A stretch of 64,000 nucleotides of DNA from Thecamonas trahens ATCC 50062 (taxonomy: Eukaryota > Apusozoa > Apusomonadida > Apusomonadidae). The position numbers and the translations under genes were made by a program. Every line of letters begins with the position of its first letter. The stretch's first letter is position 1. Under the pieces are notes generated by a model, which was not told where the DNA came from, ran no database searches, and was given only the letters and a program-made list of their open reading frames with translations. The stretch lies in contig NW_013657628.1 in NCBI RefSeq assembly GCF_000142905.1, positions 179,614-243,613 of the forward strand. The letters are read 5' to 3'. This document shows positions 28,945 to 39,712 of this stretch, piece after piece.

Positions 28945-31900
28945 TCATGTGTACTCGAGCGCGTCCGAGTCCGCGCCGTAGATGGGCTTGAGAAGCGATG
29001 AGAAGCGTGGGCCGTAGGTGGCGGCGGCGACTGTAAAGGCAGTGGAAAAGGAGGTGCGGGAGAGCGTGGCCGAGGCGGCGGATGCGGCTGCATCAGGGAG
29101 GGGGACAAGGGTGAGGACAGCAGCGCCGGAGCCGCGGGCACCCGAGAGGAGGTCAGAAATGGCAGCAATGAGCTCGAGATGGTGCGGGGAAGGCAGCGGC
29201 GAGGAAGAGGCGGCAGCCTTGTCGAGCAAACTCAGCCACTGGGCTGCGAGGGCGAGGCGGAGACGATCGTCGGCGGCGAGCGAGGCGACGGTGACGGCGG
29301 CGGCGGCGTGAAGGAGGACCAGGCCGCGCGAGGTTTCGCTCTCGGTGTGCTTGCCGAGGGCAAGCCGCGCGGCGTCGGCGACAAGGACCAATGTGCCGCG
29401 TAGGAAGAAGATGAGCTCGCGCCGGCGCGAGCCGTGGGCGCCGTGCGCATCGCGGGCGAGGCCGTGCGCGAACAGGCGGAGTGCGTTGACGGCGTCGCGC
29501 TTCGAAAGTGCAGTCAGCCCGGCAAGCAGCGTGGCCGAGGTGTTGCAAAAGCTGGCATAAGCGGTGCGGAGCTGGGTGACGACGGCAGGCTGGAACGAGG
29601 CAAGGTCGGCATCGTCGTGGCCGGCGGCGTGGAGGGCGCACGAGAGGGCGCTCAGCGTGTCAGCATCAGCGTTGAGAGCGGTGCCGGTGATGGCGTGGAC
29701 GACCTTGGCAGCGATGGCATGCTTGGCAATGTCGGGCATGCCTTCCAGGGCAAGGAAGAGCGGGAACGACTCCAGGCGCTCGTCCTGGATGGTCGAGTGC
29801 TGGGACATGCCCATAGCAAGATTCTCAAGCTCGGAGGCAAACGCAGCGACAAACGCGGTGGTCTTGCCTTCGTCGAGCTCTGGGGATGAGGCCGCCGAGC
29901 CGGGAGCGGTGACGGCAGCGGTGGCAGCCAAAGATGCGTCTGTGGTAGCCTGGGCGCGAGCGACAGCGGCGGCTTGGGCCTCGGCCAGAGTGGGCGGTCC
30001 ATAAGCAGGCGAGTCGGCGGCACCGTCAGCGTGCTCGGCATCCCACTTGGCCATCTCGGCGACGAGTTCGGCGTTGTCAGCCTCGACCAGGTCTTGCAGC
30101 TTGGGCGGAACGACCGAGGTAAAGTAGGCGTGGGAGACGGCCTTGGGTGAGGCAATGAGCCGCGAGATCTCATCGCCTACAAGCGGGCCTCCAGCGACGG
30201 GCGAAGCCGGAGTGGGTAGCGCGAGCGCGCCCGAGGCCGACGACGCAGTGGAGGCCATTGACGACGACGGGCCAGCCAGCGGCTTGCCCGGCAAGTTCTT
30301 GTCGCTAGAGGCGTCGACGTAGAAGAGGCAGTACGCGTTGGTGCCCGAAGTGTCACCAAACGAGTCGGCCCAGACCTTGTCCTCGTCCACGACGGTGACG
30401 GTGGCGTCGTTGAAGTTGTACCACTTGTCCTCGGTCGGCTCGTAGACGAACGACCAGTAGTGGCCCGACTGGGCGCCACCCGAGTGGACCAAGACTGAAT
30501 GCAGCCGGTAGGGATGGTCGGTCATGTGGGCGTAGACTTGCTCGATCTGATCTTCCAGGACCGAGATGGACTCTTCGAGCTTGGAGACGGCAGCAACTTC
30601 GGCGGTGAGAGCACGCTGGAAGAAGGCCTTCATGGCATCGAGCTCGGGCGCCGGCGGCGCACCGACCGGGCGCGGTGTGTCCGACGTCAGCTCGTCAAGG
30701 TACGACAGCGACCCGCGCAGCAGCTGCTGAACCGGCATCTTGGCGTCGCCGGCCGGAAAGCTAAGGTAGCTCTCGAGCTGGGCCTTGAGCGAGGTCCGCT
30801 GTGCCTTGAGCCCGTTGGCCTGCTCGCGGAGCTTGGATGCAGTGGCGGCGTTGGACGCGTGGTAGCGGTCCATATACAGGTACTTGGGGAACGTGACCTT
30901 GGAGTTGAGCTTGATTCGCTGGCCGACCGCGGCGTTGTAGACGACACGGCGGAGCTGGATTGCGACAACGGGCGGAAACTCTTCAAACATGGTTAGTTCT
31001 TCGGCATCAGTCGTGTGGCCGGCCGGCGAAATGTACCCGGAGATGGTCGACGGCGCAGTGTACTCGTCGAGGGCGTCGTAGATGTTGTCTGCGAGCGGGA
31101 CCATGATCTCTGCAAACGACTCGGTGCTGACCGACTCGAACGGGGTGCCGTCAGCCTCGTTCCCGCGGCGGACAGAGACGACCTTTCCCTGAAAGAGCGC
31201 ACGGATGACATTGGCACGTGACAGGAGCTGCTGCTGCTGCTCGGCGGGCGGCGAAGCAGCCTCTGTTGAAGCACCGGCGGTCCGAGCGGCAAAGTCAATG
31301 TCAAAGGCCTCCTCGAGCCGCTGCATGAACCGCATGTGGAACTCTTGTGCGTCCTGCTGGGCGCCCATGGAAATAGGCTTGCCGTCGGCGGCGAGCAGGG
31401 TGTTCATGACTTTGCGGACGTCAAGGGCCTTGCGCGTGGTGAGCGAGAGGAAGCCAAAGAGGCGCTGCATCTCCTGCACAAACCGCAGCGCGTTGGTGGC
31501 CGTGTCGTCGGAGAGCTCCATGGCGTCGAGAATGGCATAATCCTCAGGTGCCGGCTCGAACGAAAGAACGGCGTAGCGGAGGACCGGGAGGTGAAAGTAG
31601 GTCTGCATGAGCGAGTTGACGTAGCACGTGTTCCCGATGTTCTTGAGACCAACCGGCAGCGACGGGTCATCGCGGACGCGGTCGTGCGGATTGACAGCCT
31701 CCATGGCAATGGGATCATACCCGGGCTTGTCCGCCAGTGAGGCCTCGATGGCCCTCGACAGCGCCTCGTCCTCGGTAGTGACCTTGCTCCCGCCGGCGGC
31801 GTCCGAGGCGGCAGCGCCTGCCCCGCCGCCCTGGCTTTCCTTCAGCGACTCTGCGATGGCTTTGTTCAGCTGCTCCTCCTCGATGCTCGGCCTGTTGGCT

Positions 31901-32353
31901 GGGCCGGCGACGGTGGTGCCTGCGCCGGCCACGCTGCCAGCGCCTGTGCCTGCTCCACCCATGCCAGCCAGCGCGCCAGCCGCAGACGCCTCGCGGGCGT
32001 CAACGCCTGCCGAGGCGCCGCCCGGCGGTGCGCTACCATGGCCGCCGCCATTGCCCTCGACGGGCGAGGTGCGCCCGGCAACCGGCACCGCTACATCGTC
32101 CATGTGGGCAAAGTGCCACTCGATGGCCCGCTCCACATTGTTCCCGCCCTTCTGTCTTGTGGTCTGCGGCGTGAGTGCGACCTGCGACCTGTCGGAGGCG
32201 GGGAGGCGGGGAGGGGTGAAGGAAGGAAGGGGAGGGGGAGGGGGATGGCGCGGGGTCGGACGGACAGCGTACCTCGAGGGCAGTGACGGCCCGGGGTTGG
32301 GAGAGGCCCATCTCTATGAGGGTGCGGATGCCTTCCTCGTTGGCCTCGCTCAT
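28945..32353 (-). CDS. UBA-UIM-USP ubiquitin-specific protease (USP25/28-like)
   Basis: Exon 1 is 32273-32353 (27 residues). The intron begins GTACGC at 32272. Exon 2 runs 28945-32151 if the CAG|AAGGGC site is used, or starts at 32163 (CAG|ACC), both in frame; about 1095 residues. The exon junction falls inside a UBA domain (LIEMGLSQPRAVTALE | KGGNNVERAIEWHF), and the 32151 site restores its usual spacing. Two ubiquitin-interacting motifs follow (IEEEQLNKAIAESL and TEDEALSRAIEASL). The USP domain has the Cys box GLKNIGNTCYVNSLMQ, QQDAQEFHMRFM, and the His box HSGGAQSGHYWSF with the later Asn/Asp motif WYNFNDATV. The C-terminal 400 residues are helical and unassigned. UBA-UIM-UIM-USP order is that of USP25/28. 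It cleaves ubiquitin from substrates. Its stop overlaps the far upstream open frame of the PP2C gene. Confidence 0.93.
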
Positions 32354-32501
32354 CTGGTGCTTGGCTCGCCCGACAGGTGTGTCGCTTCTGGGCTTGGGCC
32401 AGTGGTTGCCGCGGCGGTCGCCGGCGGTTTGTGCCAGTGCCGGCGCCGTGCCGGTACAGGGGAGGAGGGGGGGGGGGGATAGGTGATTTGATGTCATTTG
32501 G

Positions 32502-34293
32502 TTACGTGGACTTGGGGTAGATGAGGGCGATGACAAGCCAGACGGCGGCGACCGCGTCCGGGTAGGTGGCAACCGAGACGCGAAGGCCAAACTTGGCGCG
32601 CGGGTGCGGGGATTGGATGATGGAGGCAGCGACCGGTGAGTCGAGGAGGGCAGCCCAGATCGGGGCGGGCGAAGGCGACTTGAACTGAATGGGGAATGCC
32701 TTGAAGACCGAGCCGCGCGGAACGTGGGCGCGGACGGCCTGCTGGAACTCGGCGTTCCCGGGGACAGCGGCGCCGGCGAGGCGCTCCAGCTCATAGGTGG
32801 CGAGCGCAGGCTCGAGTAGATGTGAGAGCGGGTGTGACCAGACGGTTGAGAGGCCAAGCTCGCGACGATAAGACTCGAGGCGAGCGGCAACGACTGTCTC
32901 GAGGCCCAGCGCCGCATCGATGGCGTCCATGGGCGACGGGAGAAGGGCCGTGCGCGCAGCCGGACGCGAGGCCGCCAGCACGTCTGGATCCATGGCGGCC
33001 CAGTGGTCAGGGTTAGTCACATCAAACGCTGTGGTGGCGACCGCGTCCGAGGCCTGGGCGTTGGCATAGAGCTGAGTGTTGTTGAAGAGTGTGCCAACAG
33101 TGGCAAAGAGGGCGGAAGTATCAGGCGAGGTGAGGTCGTCGTGGGCTTCGCCCGAGAGCACATCCCAGAAGACTGGACCGGCACCGGTGGCGGGCGAGTC
33201 AAGAGTGACCACCCATGTGTAGGCGCCAGCCGGCCCAGTACCAACGGCGACGTAGGCGTTGAGGCCAAAGCCGAGGAAGAGCGAGGCGAGGAGGAGGGCA
33301 AGGTCGTGGATGGCACCCGCGCCCTGGGCAAGGACGCTGGCGGGCGCATGCCAGATCTCGGCGCGCTCGCCGCCGACGCGGAGGGGGCGGACGTGGTGAA
33401 GGAGGGCAACAAAGCGGGCGGCGGCCCGCGGCGAGCCGAGTAGCCGGCCGGCCGGCAACGGCGTGACAAAGGTCGAGACCGGGCGGGAGACGCCGGCCTC
33501 ATTTTCGGCGAGGACCTTGACGACTCGGTGACGGTGGACATCGCGTGCAGCGAGATACTCGCGCCACCACTGTTTGGCGTAGATGAGGAAGGCCTTGTCA
33601 GCCTGGGCCTCGCGCGTGCGCTCGTCCTTGAGCGCCTTGCGGAGCTCGGGCTCCTGTAGCAGGCCGGTGCACGCAAACGGCGGCGAGACCGAGAGCGCAA
33701 CATCGAGGAGGCCTGCGGTGACCGATGCACCCTCGCCGACACCGCGGAGCTCGAGTGAGGCCTTGTCGCGGACGGCGGCGAGGACGCCGCGCCACTCGAG
33801 GTCGTACGCGCCGATGACGGTGCGGACGGGCCCGGGCTCGACGCCCTGAGGATCGACACGCACAACAGCAATGTGGACGCGCTCCGCCAGGTGGAGCAGG
33901 GCGTGTGGCGGGCCAGCCGGCAGCGGGAGCTCGAACAAGGTATCAAAGCCCGGTTCAACGGCAGCAGGCACCGGCTGAGACGCGGCGCGGAAGCCGTTGA
34001 ACGAAGCCTCGACAACAAGTTGCGGGCCATCGACCGCGGCTTCAAACCCAATGTGCTCAATAAACGCCGCGCCCGACGACACCGCCAGCCGTAGCAGCCG
34101 CGGCGGCGGAGTCNNNNNNNNNNNNNNNNNNNNNNNNNNNNNNNNNNNNNNNNNNNNNNNNNNNNNNNNNNNNNNNNNNNNNNNNNNNNNNNNNNNNNNN
34201 NNNNNNNNNNNNNGGGGAGGGGAGGGGGGGGGGGAGGGGGAGGTGCGTACCCGGGGAGTGTACCGCAGCATCTACTGCTGAGGATATGTCCAT
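32502..34293 (-). CDS. CEP76: Centrosomal protein CEP76 homologue (interrupted by assembly gap)
   Basis: Main exon is 32502 to at least 34113, running into a 100-N gap. Probable first exon is 34251-34293 (14 codons plus 1 nt, start ATG at 34293), ending at a GTACGC donor. CEP76 landmarks, in order: KPVPxxxEPxF-like segment (ASQPVPAAVEPGFDTLF), a C2-like domain with YDLEWRGVLAAV, KQWWREYLAARDVHRHRVVKVLAENEAGVSRPV, PLPAGRLLGSPRAAARFVAL, a degenerate transglutaminase-like core (SLFLGFGLNAYVAVGT), SDAVATTAFDVTNPDHWAAM, ELGLSTVWSHPLSHLLEPAL and the end TYPDAVAAVWLVIALIY. In animals CEP76 restrains centriole reduplication and belongs to a ciliary/centriolar protein family. The N-terminal helical part (about 60 or more residues in relatives) is missing here and may lie in the gap. 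Confidence 0.9.
34114..34213. other. Assembly gap (100 N) near CEP76 5' end
   Basis: 100 N between probable exon 1 and the main exon, flanked by G-rich DNA on the 34214-34245 side. It may hide the 3' splice site and part of the N-terminal coding sequence. Confidence 0.95.
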
Positions 34294-34506
34294 GGTGCAG
34301 TATTAGGGGCGGGGGAGGGGGGAGGAGGGAGGGGGGGGAGGAGGGGGGGGAGGCGGGGAGGGACGAGTGCGTGATGGGTTGGCGCGACGGGAGACGGGCG
34401 GCCGTCGAGCGGCCACCTACCAGGCAGGGGCTGTGGGTGTGGGGTGCGGGTGTTGAGAGGTAGACAATGAACGATGAATGAGTTTAGGGTGTAGGGTGGT
34501 ACTGTC

Positions 34507-36315
34507 CTACTTCATCTCGGTCCCGTCATCGTCATCGTCGGAGGCGTTGTGATGGACGGCGCCCACGAAGAACTGGAGGACGATAAAGGCGATAAAGTAG
34601 CCAGCGATGGCGAGCGAGACGATGACGTATGGCGCGGCGCCCCACTCTTTGGCCTTCATGCCGAGGTAGACGTTGATCATGGCAAAGAGTGAGAGGAAGC
34701 GGCCGAACCACCAGTGGAGGATGTCCGGGAAGATGGGGGTACCCTTGCGGTCGGGCGACCACATGAGGTTGGCCAGCTCGCCGAGGATGGGCTCGAAGAA
34801 GGTGACGATGACGATGAGAAGGCCGATGATCTTGTGGGCCTTGTTCTCGCCCTTAAAGTCCTCCTGGGTGAACCAGATGGCCATGCCAAAGGCGGCAAAG
34901 GTCATGAGGACAGCGAGCCACTGGGTGACGCGGTGAACGCGGAACCACCAGACGCCGAGCGCGTCCTTGAGGTAGCGGGCGGTAAGGATGCCACCGGGGA
35001 TCATAAAGATCCAGGCAAGGATCATGAGCCAGGCGTGGGCCTTGATGATGCGCTCACGGAGATTGTCCTCGGTCACCTTGCCGGTGAAGAAGTTGATCTT
35101 GATCTCGGACGTCGACGTCGACGCGTGCTTGGACGGCAGCGAGAGGGCGGTACCTGCGCCACCACCGGGCGTCGCCGACCCGATGGCCCACACAATGTTG
35201 ATGTCTGAGTTGGTGATGACGGCGTCGCCGGCCTCGTTCGTGTTGAGCGCCCGCACAAACTCGACGGTCATTCGCCCGCCGACTTCGGCGCCGGCCACGG
35301 CCTGGGCGTCCTGCTGGGCGTCAGCGGCGGGTGCGGCGCGGCCGGATGGGTTCTGCCGGTCGGAGACGATGTAGCCGCCGCTGGCGGCAGTCGACGCGTA
35401 CGCCATCAGCACATCGCCGGGGCCCATGAGGCCGGGGCGAGTGGTGAAGCAGACAGCAACCCAGCCGGCGGTGCCGGACTTGGACAGCGACATGGAGATG
35501 ACATTGCGGACCGTATCAACCTTGAACTTCATCACAAAATCGCCGTCGGCATAAGTAAAGGCGTCGGTAAGGTCGACGGCGGCGGACGACGGTGGAGGCG
35601 GCGCGGCCGGCGGCGGCGGTGGCGTGCACACTGCCGTCGTGGTGAAGTCGATTGAGAACTTGTTGTAGGCGCCAGAATGAAAGTCGCTTGAAACCGGCGG
35701 ATCCGATGGGTTCGACGTGCTCATGGCAAAGGCCATGGCGTTGGAGCCGGTCCCGGCCCACGTCAAATCCTCACTGTCGGCAGGTGCATCGAGCGCCTTG
35801 GTCCATCGAGCCGTGAGCACGCCGCCGACGCGCTCGACCGCGCGGTTGGTCAGTGAGTTGGTTGAGTCGATCGAGATGACCTCGTTGCCGGCTGCCGAGC
35901 GGAAGCCGTCCAGCACCTTGGGCGTTGTGCCGTCGAGAAAAGCAAAGGCAAAATCGCCACCCGACATGGTTCCGCCTGAAAAGCGGGCGAGACCAAGCCA
36001 GCCGGCGTCAATGGGTGCCGAGATAGCAAGGTCGACTGTCGTGGCGGACGTTTTGTTCCAGTACACCTTGATGTCGAGCAACTCGTTCACCCGCTGGCAC
36101 TCCATGCCGTCGCTCAGTGCTCCATGGGCGGGGCCTGTACCAGCCATCGGTCCCAACCGGCCGTGCAGAGTGAGTCAAAAAAACGAGCCTTTCGATCGCT
36201 CCTTCCGCCCTCTGGTCCACGCGCCCTGACTCGCCCTCGTCCACGTACCTGCTGCCAACACAGCCACGAGCACGGCCAGGCATGCAATGCCAACCACGCG
36301 CCGGGTTACGATCAT
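34507..36315 (-). CDS. DOMON-cytochrome b561 transmembrane redox protein
   Basis: Exon 1 is 36249-36315 and exon 2 is 34507-36134, separated by a 114-nt phase-1 intron (GTACGT...TACAG); 564 residues. Splicing joins a hydrophobic signal peptide (IACLAVLVAVLAAG) to the ectodomain. Two DOMON-like beta domains lie at about 30-190 and 210-350, split by a Pro-rich hinge. The C-terminal cytochrome b561 domain has five to six helices with candidate haem ligands: KAHAWLM, RVHRVTQW, KAHKIIGLL and ILHWWFGRF. The tail is acidic and cytosolic. CYBDOM proteins move electrons across membranes, often as ascorbate-dependent ferric or cupric reductases. Two DOMONs on one b561 is uncommon but known from related stromal-cell-derived-receptor types. 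Cargo and membrane are not determined. Confidence 0.92.
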
Positions 36316-36923
36316 CTCGAATCCTTTGAAGCAGGAAGCAGAGGCGAGACGTGTACCAAGCGTAGGGTCTTTCGCCCCGTGCAACAGGTTGAAAAGCTAG
36401 GCTCAGGCATCATGTCGTCAGCCAGTTTCGCGCCTGGCGCTGGCCAAGGCATGAGAGATGATGGAGATGGAGAGAGAAGGAAGAGGTTAGAGGGGAGGGG
36501 AGGAGTGATGCGGAGGAGGAGGGGAGGAGGAGGAGGAGGGAGGAGGGAGATGGCGAATACAGACATCCCCGCAGTCGATGAGGAAGCAGTGGGAGGTTCG
36601 GATGGCATCCTGCACACCTGCACATGTAGCATGCAGGTAGAAGGGTTGCGGCGTGTTAGTAGTGATGATGACAAAGTGTGGTGCAGTCGCGGGTTGGCAA
36701 GCGGTGCAAACTCACGGGTGGCTGCGGCAGGCGAGGGGAGGGGGTGCTCTGACGTATGTATCGGGCTGGAGTAAGAAGGTACGAGGTGCTGAGCCGGCGT
36801 GTCATGTCTGCCAGATATGTTTGTCTACACCGTGGTGGTAAGCAGCTTTTGAGCTGCGCGATCTAGCGAGCGAGCGGATGAAGAAAGTTGTTCGCTGCCT
36901 GGGCGACGCAGTTGGTCGCACAT
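36316..36923. other. Intergenic region with purine-rich tract
   Basis: About 600 bp upstream of the DOMON-b561 gene and downstream of COMMD2. A GGA-rich stretch lies at 36455-36550. No supported gene. Confidence 0.55.
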
Positions 36924-37523
36924 CTAGTGGATGTTGCGGACCACCTTTTTCATCAACGGGGTCTTAGACTCGGCGAGGGCAGCCTCGAGGACAGAGGTGA
37001 GGTGCTTCATGTTGGCGTAGTCGAGCTGAAGGACAACCGAGGGGTGTGCCGCGTCCTTGAGCTGCAGCTCGAGGTAGTACAGCGGGTTGACCATCGAGTG
37101 GACGGAGCGTGAGGCGAGCTGGACGTCGAGGCGCCACGAGGCGTGGTGCAGGCGTGGGAGGGTCATGGACAGTTCGGCCTGGACCAGGCGAATGTTGTCG
37201 ACCTCGGCCAGATAGAGGGCCAGCATGGCGTCCTGGAGGCCGGTTGGCCAGGCCATGGGTGCCAGACACTCGCGGAACTCGGCCTCGGTGAGGCGGAGCT
37301 TGGCGGCCTCGGAGAAGAGGAAGCACAGGCCCTCGACCGAGGCCTCCACAACATCGACAGCCACGCCGAGCTTACTGGCGGCTCCGGCAAAGACCTTTGT
37401 GTTGGCGCCGTGCTTGAGGAACTGGACGGCAAGGGTGCAGAACTGGTCGACCGCCGCCGACGGGAGGCCCGCCAGGTGGGCGAGGTCGGTCTTGAGCTCG
37501 TCCTTGAGGACAAGGACAGGCAT
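36924..37523 (-). CDS. COMMD2: COMM domain-containing protein 2
   Basis: 199 residues, the usual length for this protein. The N-terminal helical domain has the COMMD2-like pattern VQFLKHGANTKVFAGAASKL and VEGLCFLFSEAAKL. The C-terminal COMM domain (about 125-199) has WRLDVQLASRS, a Leu-rich strand pair and the ending VVRNIH, which is diagnostic of COMMD2 rather than other paralogues. Ten COMMD proteins form a ring that, with CCDC22/CCDC93, makes the Commander complex for endosomal recycling. The start codon directly follows a (CA)13 repeat on the coding strand. It is divergent from SSNA1, with 293 bp between starts. Confidence 0.94.
   Translation of the reverse strand: MPVLVLKDELKTDLAHLAGLPSAAVDQFCTLAVQFLKHGANTKVFAGAASKLGVAVDVVEASVEGLCFLFSEAAKLRLTEAEFRECLAPMAWPTGLQDAMLALYLAEVDNIRLVQAELSMTLPRLHHASWRLDVQLASRSVHSMVNPLYYLELQLKDAAHPSVVLQLDYANMKHLTSVLEAALAESKTPLMKKVVRNIH

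Positions 37524-37550
<27 letters not shown>
37524..37550. repeat. (GT)n dinucleotide repeat at COMMD2 start
   Basis: About 13 GT units immediately upstream of the COMMD2 start codon, inside the COMMD2/SSNA1 divergent promoter. On the COMMD2 coding strand the repeat is (CA)n. Confidence 0.9.
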
Positions 37551-37554
<4 letters not shown>

Positions 37555-37816
37555 TTAGGGTAGGGGTGGAAGGGTGGTAGGTGAGGGGGGTGAGGTGGGG
37601 GTGTGAGGGGTGGCTGGCTCGTGACTGGTTGGTTGGCCTGCGACTGGTTAGGGAAAGTGGGAAGTGGGGAAGGGGAGGGGGAGGAAGGGGGGGGGGGCGG
37701 CCGGAGGGCGAGCGGTGGGTGGTGGGGAGGGGCAGAGGTGGGAACGTTCGGGAACATGACCTTTGTCCAGGCCACTCGTCCCACCACACACACGCACAGC
37801 CACACACACGCAAAGG

Positions 37817-38529
37817 ATGGCACAGCAGGGCGCCACCCTGCAGAACTTCAACAATGAGCTCGTGAAGAGTACGTGGGTGGCAAAGGGTTGCGGCCGGCGG
37901 CCGCCGTTTGCGGCGCCGAATTTGCGCGCGCTTTGCCGCCGCCACACGCCCGCCGGCGGGGGTCACCGGGCGCGCACTGCTGCACGCAGGCTGCCGGCAG
38001 TAGAGTAGAGGGGGTAGAGGGGGGTAGGGGGGCTGGTGGGTGGCGGTGGGTGTGGGTTGGGGTGATGGCAGGGGCGCTGCATGCGGCAGTGAGCGACTCA
38101 CGGGCGGCGGGCGGCGGGCGGGCGGCGGCGGGCGGCGGCGGGATGGATGTAGGTATCGAGGAGCTGCGCGAGAAGCGCGAGCAGATCTCCCGGGCGATCC
38201 TCAAGGAAGAGGAAGAGAAGGCAAAGATCTCGAATGGTACGTCGGGAGGATGAAACAACAGTTAGGGGAGCACGAGGAAGAGAAGACGGGCAGGGTGGAC
38301 TCATGGTGCTTGACTTGCTGGCGACGGCGGCGCAGACCTGCGGATCCTGACTGAGCGACTGTCGCGGATCAATGAGTCGCTTGCGCGCAAGATCTCGGCG
38401 CGCAACGAGTACGACAAGACCATCCAGGAGACGGAGCAGGCGTACATGAAGATCCTGGAGTCGTCGCAGACGCTGCTGCATGTGCTCAAGCGCGAGACGG
38501 TCAACCTCAACAAGCAGGTCGGCCAGTGA
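37817..38529 (+). CDS. SSNA1: SSNA1/NA14/DIP13 microtubule-binding coiled-coil protein
   Basis: Three exons: 37817-37868, 38153-38236 and 38336-38529, both introns in phase 1 (GTACGT...GTAG; GTACGT...GCAG); 109 residues. No single open frame reveals it. Spliced product begins [17 protein letters not shown], continues [16 protein letters not shown] and [17 protein letters not shown], then [19 protein letters not shown] and [19 protein letters not shown]. This matches SSNA1 along its whole length. SSNA1 forms fibrils that bind and branch microtubules and sits at basal bodies and centrosomes; the algal orthologue DIP13 is axonemal. Being intron-rich for this genome and only 109 codons, it would be missed by open-frame scanning. 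Confidence 0.96.
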
Positions 38530-39446
38530 GCGGCTGCCCTCTTGCGGCCCATGTAAAGAAATGCGTACACTCGTCCGAGGCTGTTTTGGCCACCCATGTC
38601 CGGGACGAGATGTCATCGCGGGCGGGCACGGTTGATCCGATCGACAAGCCATACGTGCCGTGACAACAAAGCGGAGCAGACGATGCCGCTGGGAGAAGAG
38701 AGGAAGAGCGAAGAGTACGTGAAGTGCCAGGCAGCAAAGATACACATGTGGGGAGCGATGTCGGTCATCGGCTATGGCGAGACAAGCGACAAGTACCGAA
38801 GTTACCCGTCTGAGACTGGTTGGTTTCTCGCCGATAATTCATGTTCTGCAACAGATACAGTCTATCCAGCTTGCTCAAGTCATGAACACAACTCCCGCTT
38901 GTTGTTGATGTGCTGTATAGCATGGACGATCAAGTCCTTGGCGCGTTGTGCAGGGGTTTCCTTCAAGAGCTTCCTCCGCCTGCTCCAGCAGAGGGCTTTA
39001 GGCAAATTGTAAAATATTTCAGTATTCGTAAATATATTTGATTATATAGATTCAAAAATAAAAACGGTAACAAAAACGCTTCAATCATATAATTAAATAT
39101 TTTGAATAGATTTGTTTATTTTATATAAGTATATAGTTAAATGGAGGCACGTCGGTCGGCGTCCGGCAGCTGTTGAGTTGGGCCTAGCTTCCGTCACCCC
39201 CCACAGCTTCGCTCTCCATTCCAGACCTCATCAGGTAGCTTGATCGGCAAGCTCTGAACAGCTTTGATCTGTTGTCGACGTGCAGATGGCTCTGCGTGTG
39301 TGAATCAGTGTCGGAAACCGGCCAGGTGGAGCTTCCGCTGGTGCTGGGTCCGAGTCCGGAGATCGCGTTTCTTGCTGGGGCCACTGGCTCCTCCTGCCGC
39401 ACCACTCCGCACCACTCCGCTCTTACACGTGCTCTGTCGCCTGTGG
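38530..39446. other. Intergenic region of atypical composition
   Basis: About 900 bp that is less GC-rich than anything else in the window, including the AT-rich island listed separately. No supported coding sequence or tRNA. The part from 38600 to 39000 reads like average 50% GC DNA with many short stops. Confidence 0.6.
39004..39143. other. AT-rich island (about 140 bp, mostly A/T)
   Basis: A sharply bounded segment, mostly A/T (strings such as attatatagattcaaaaata), inside a genome that elsewhere is GC-rich. No open frame of note. Candidates: insertion of mitochondrial DNA, a replication-origin or DNA-unwinding element, a scaffold-attachment site, or the remnant of a mobile element. No terminal repeats or target-site duplication are apparent. 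Confidence 0.85.
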
Positions 39447-39712
39447 ATGGCAAAGACCAGTACGCATGCCCCCCCCTTCCCCTTCCCTTCCCTTCCCCCA
39501 TCTTCCGCTACCCTTCGCCGTTTCTTCTTCTCTTCCCCCTCCCTCTCTCCCCTTCCTTCCACCTCCTTCTGCCAGCCTTTCTTCCATTCGCACCACCACC
39601 TCACCCACCCGCCCACCCCCTTTCGACCGTAGAACGCGTAGCACTCCCGCACAACAACGAGCGGCCGGTAACACACCCGTCGACACCCTCATCCCCCCCT
39701 TTTTCTCGCGCC

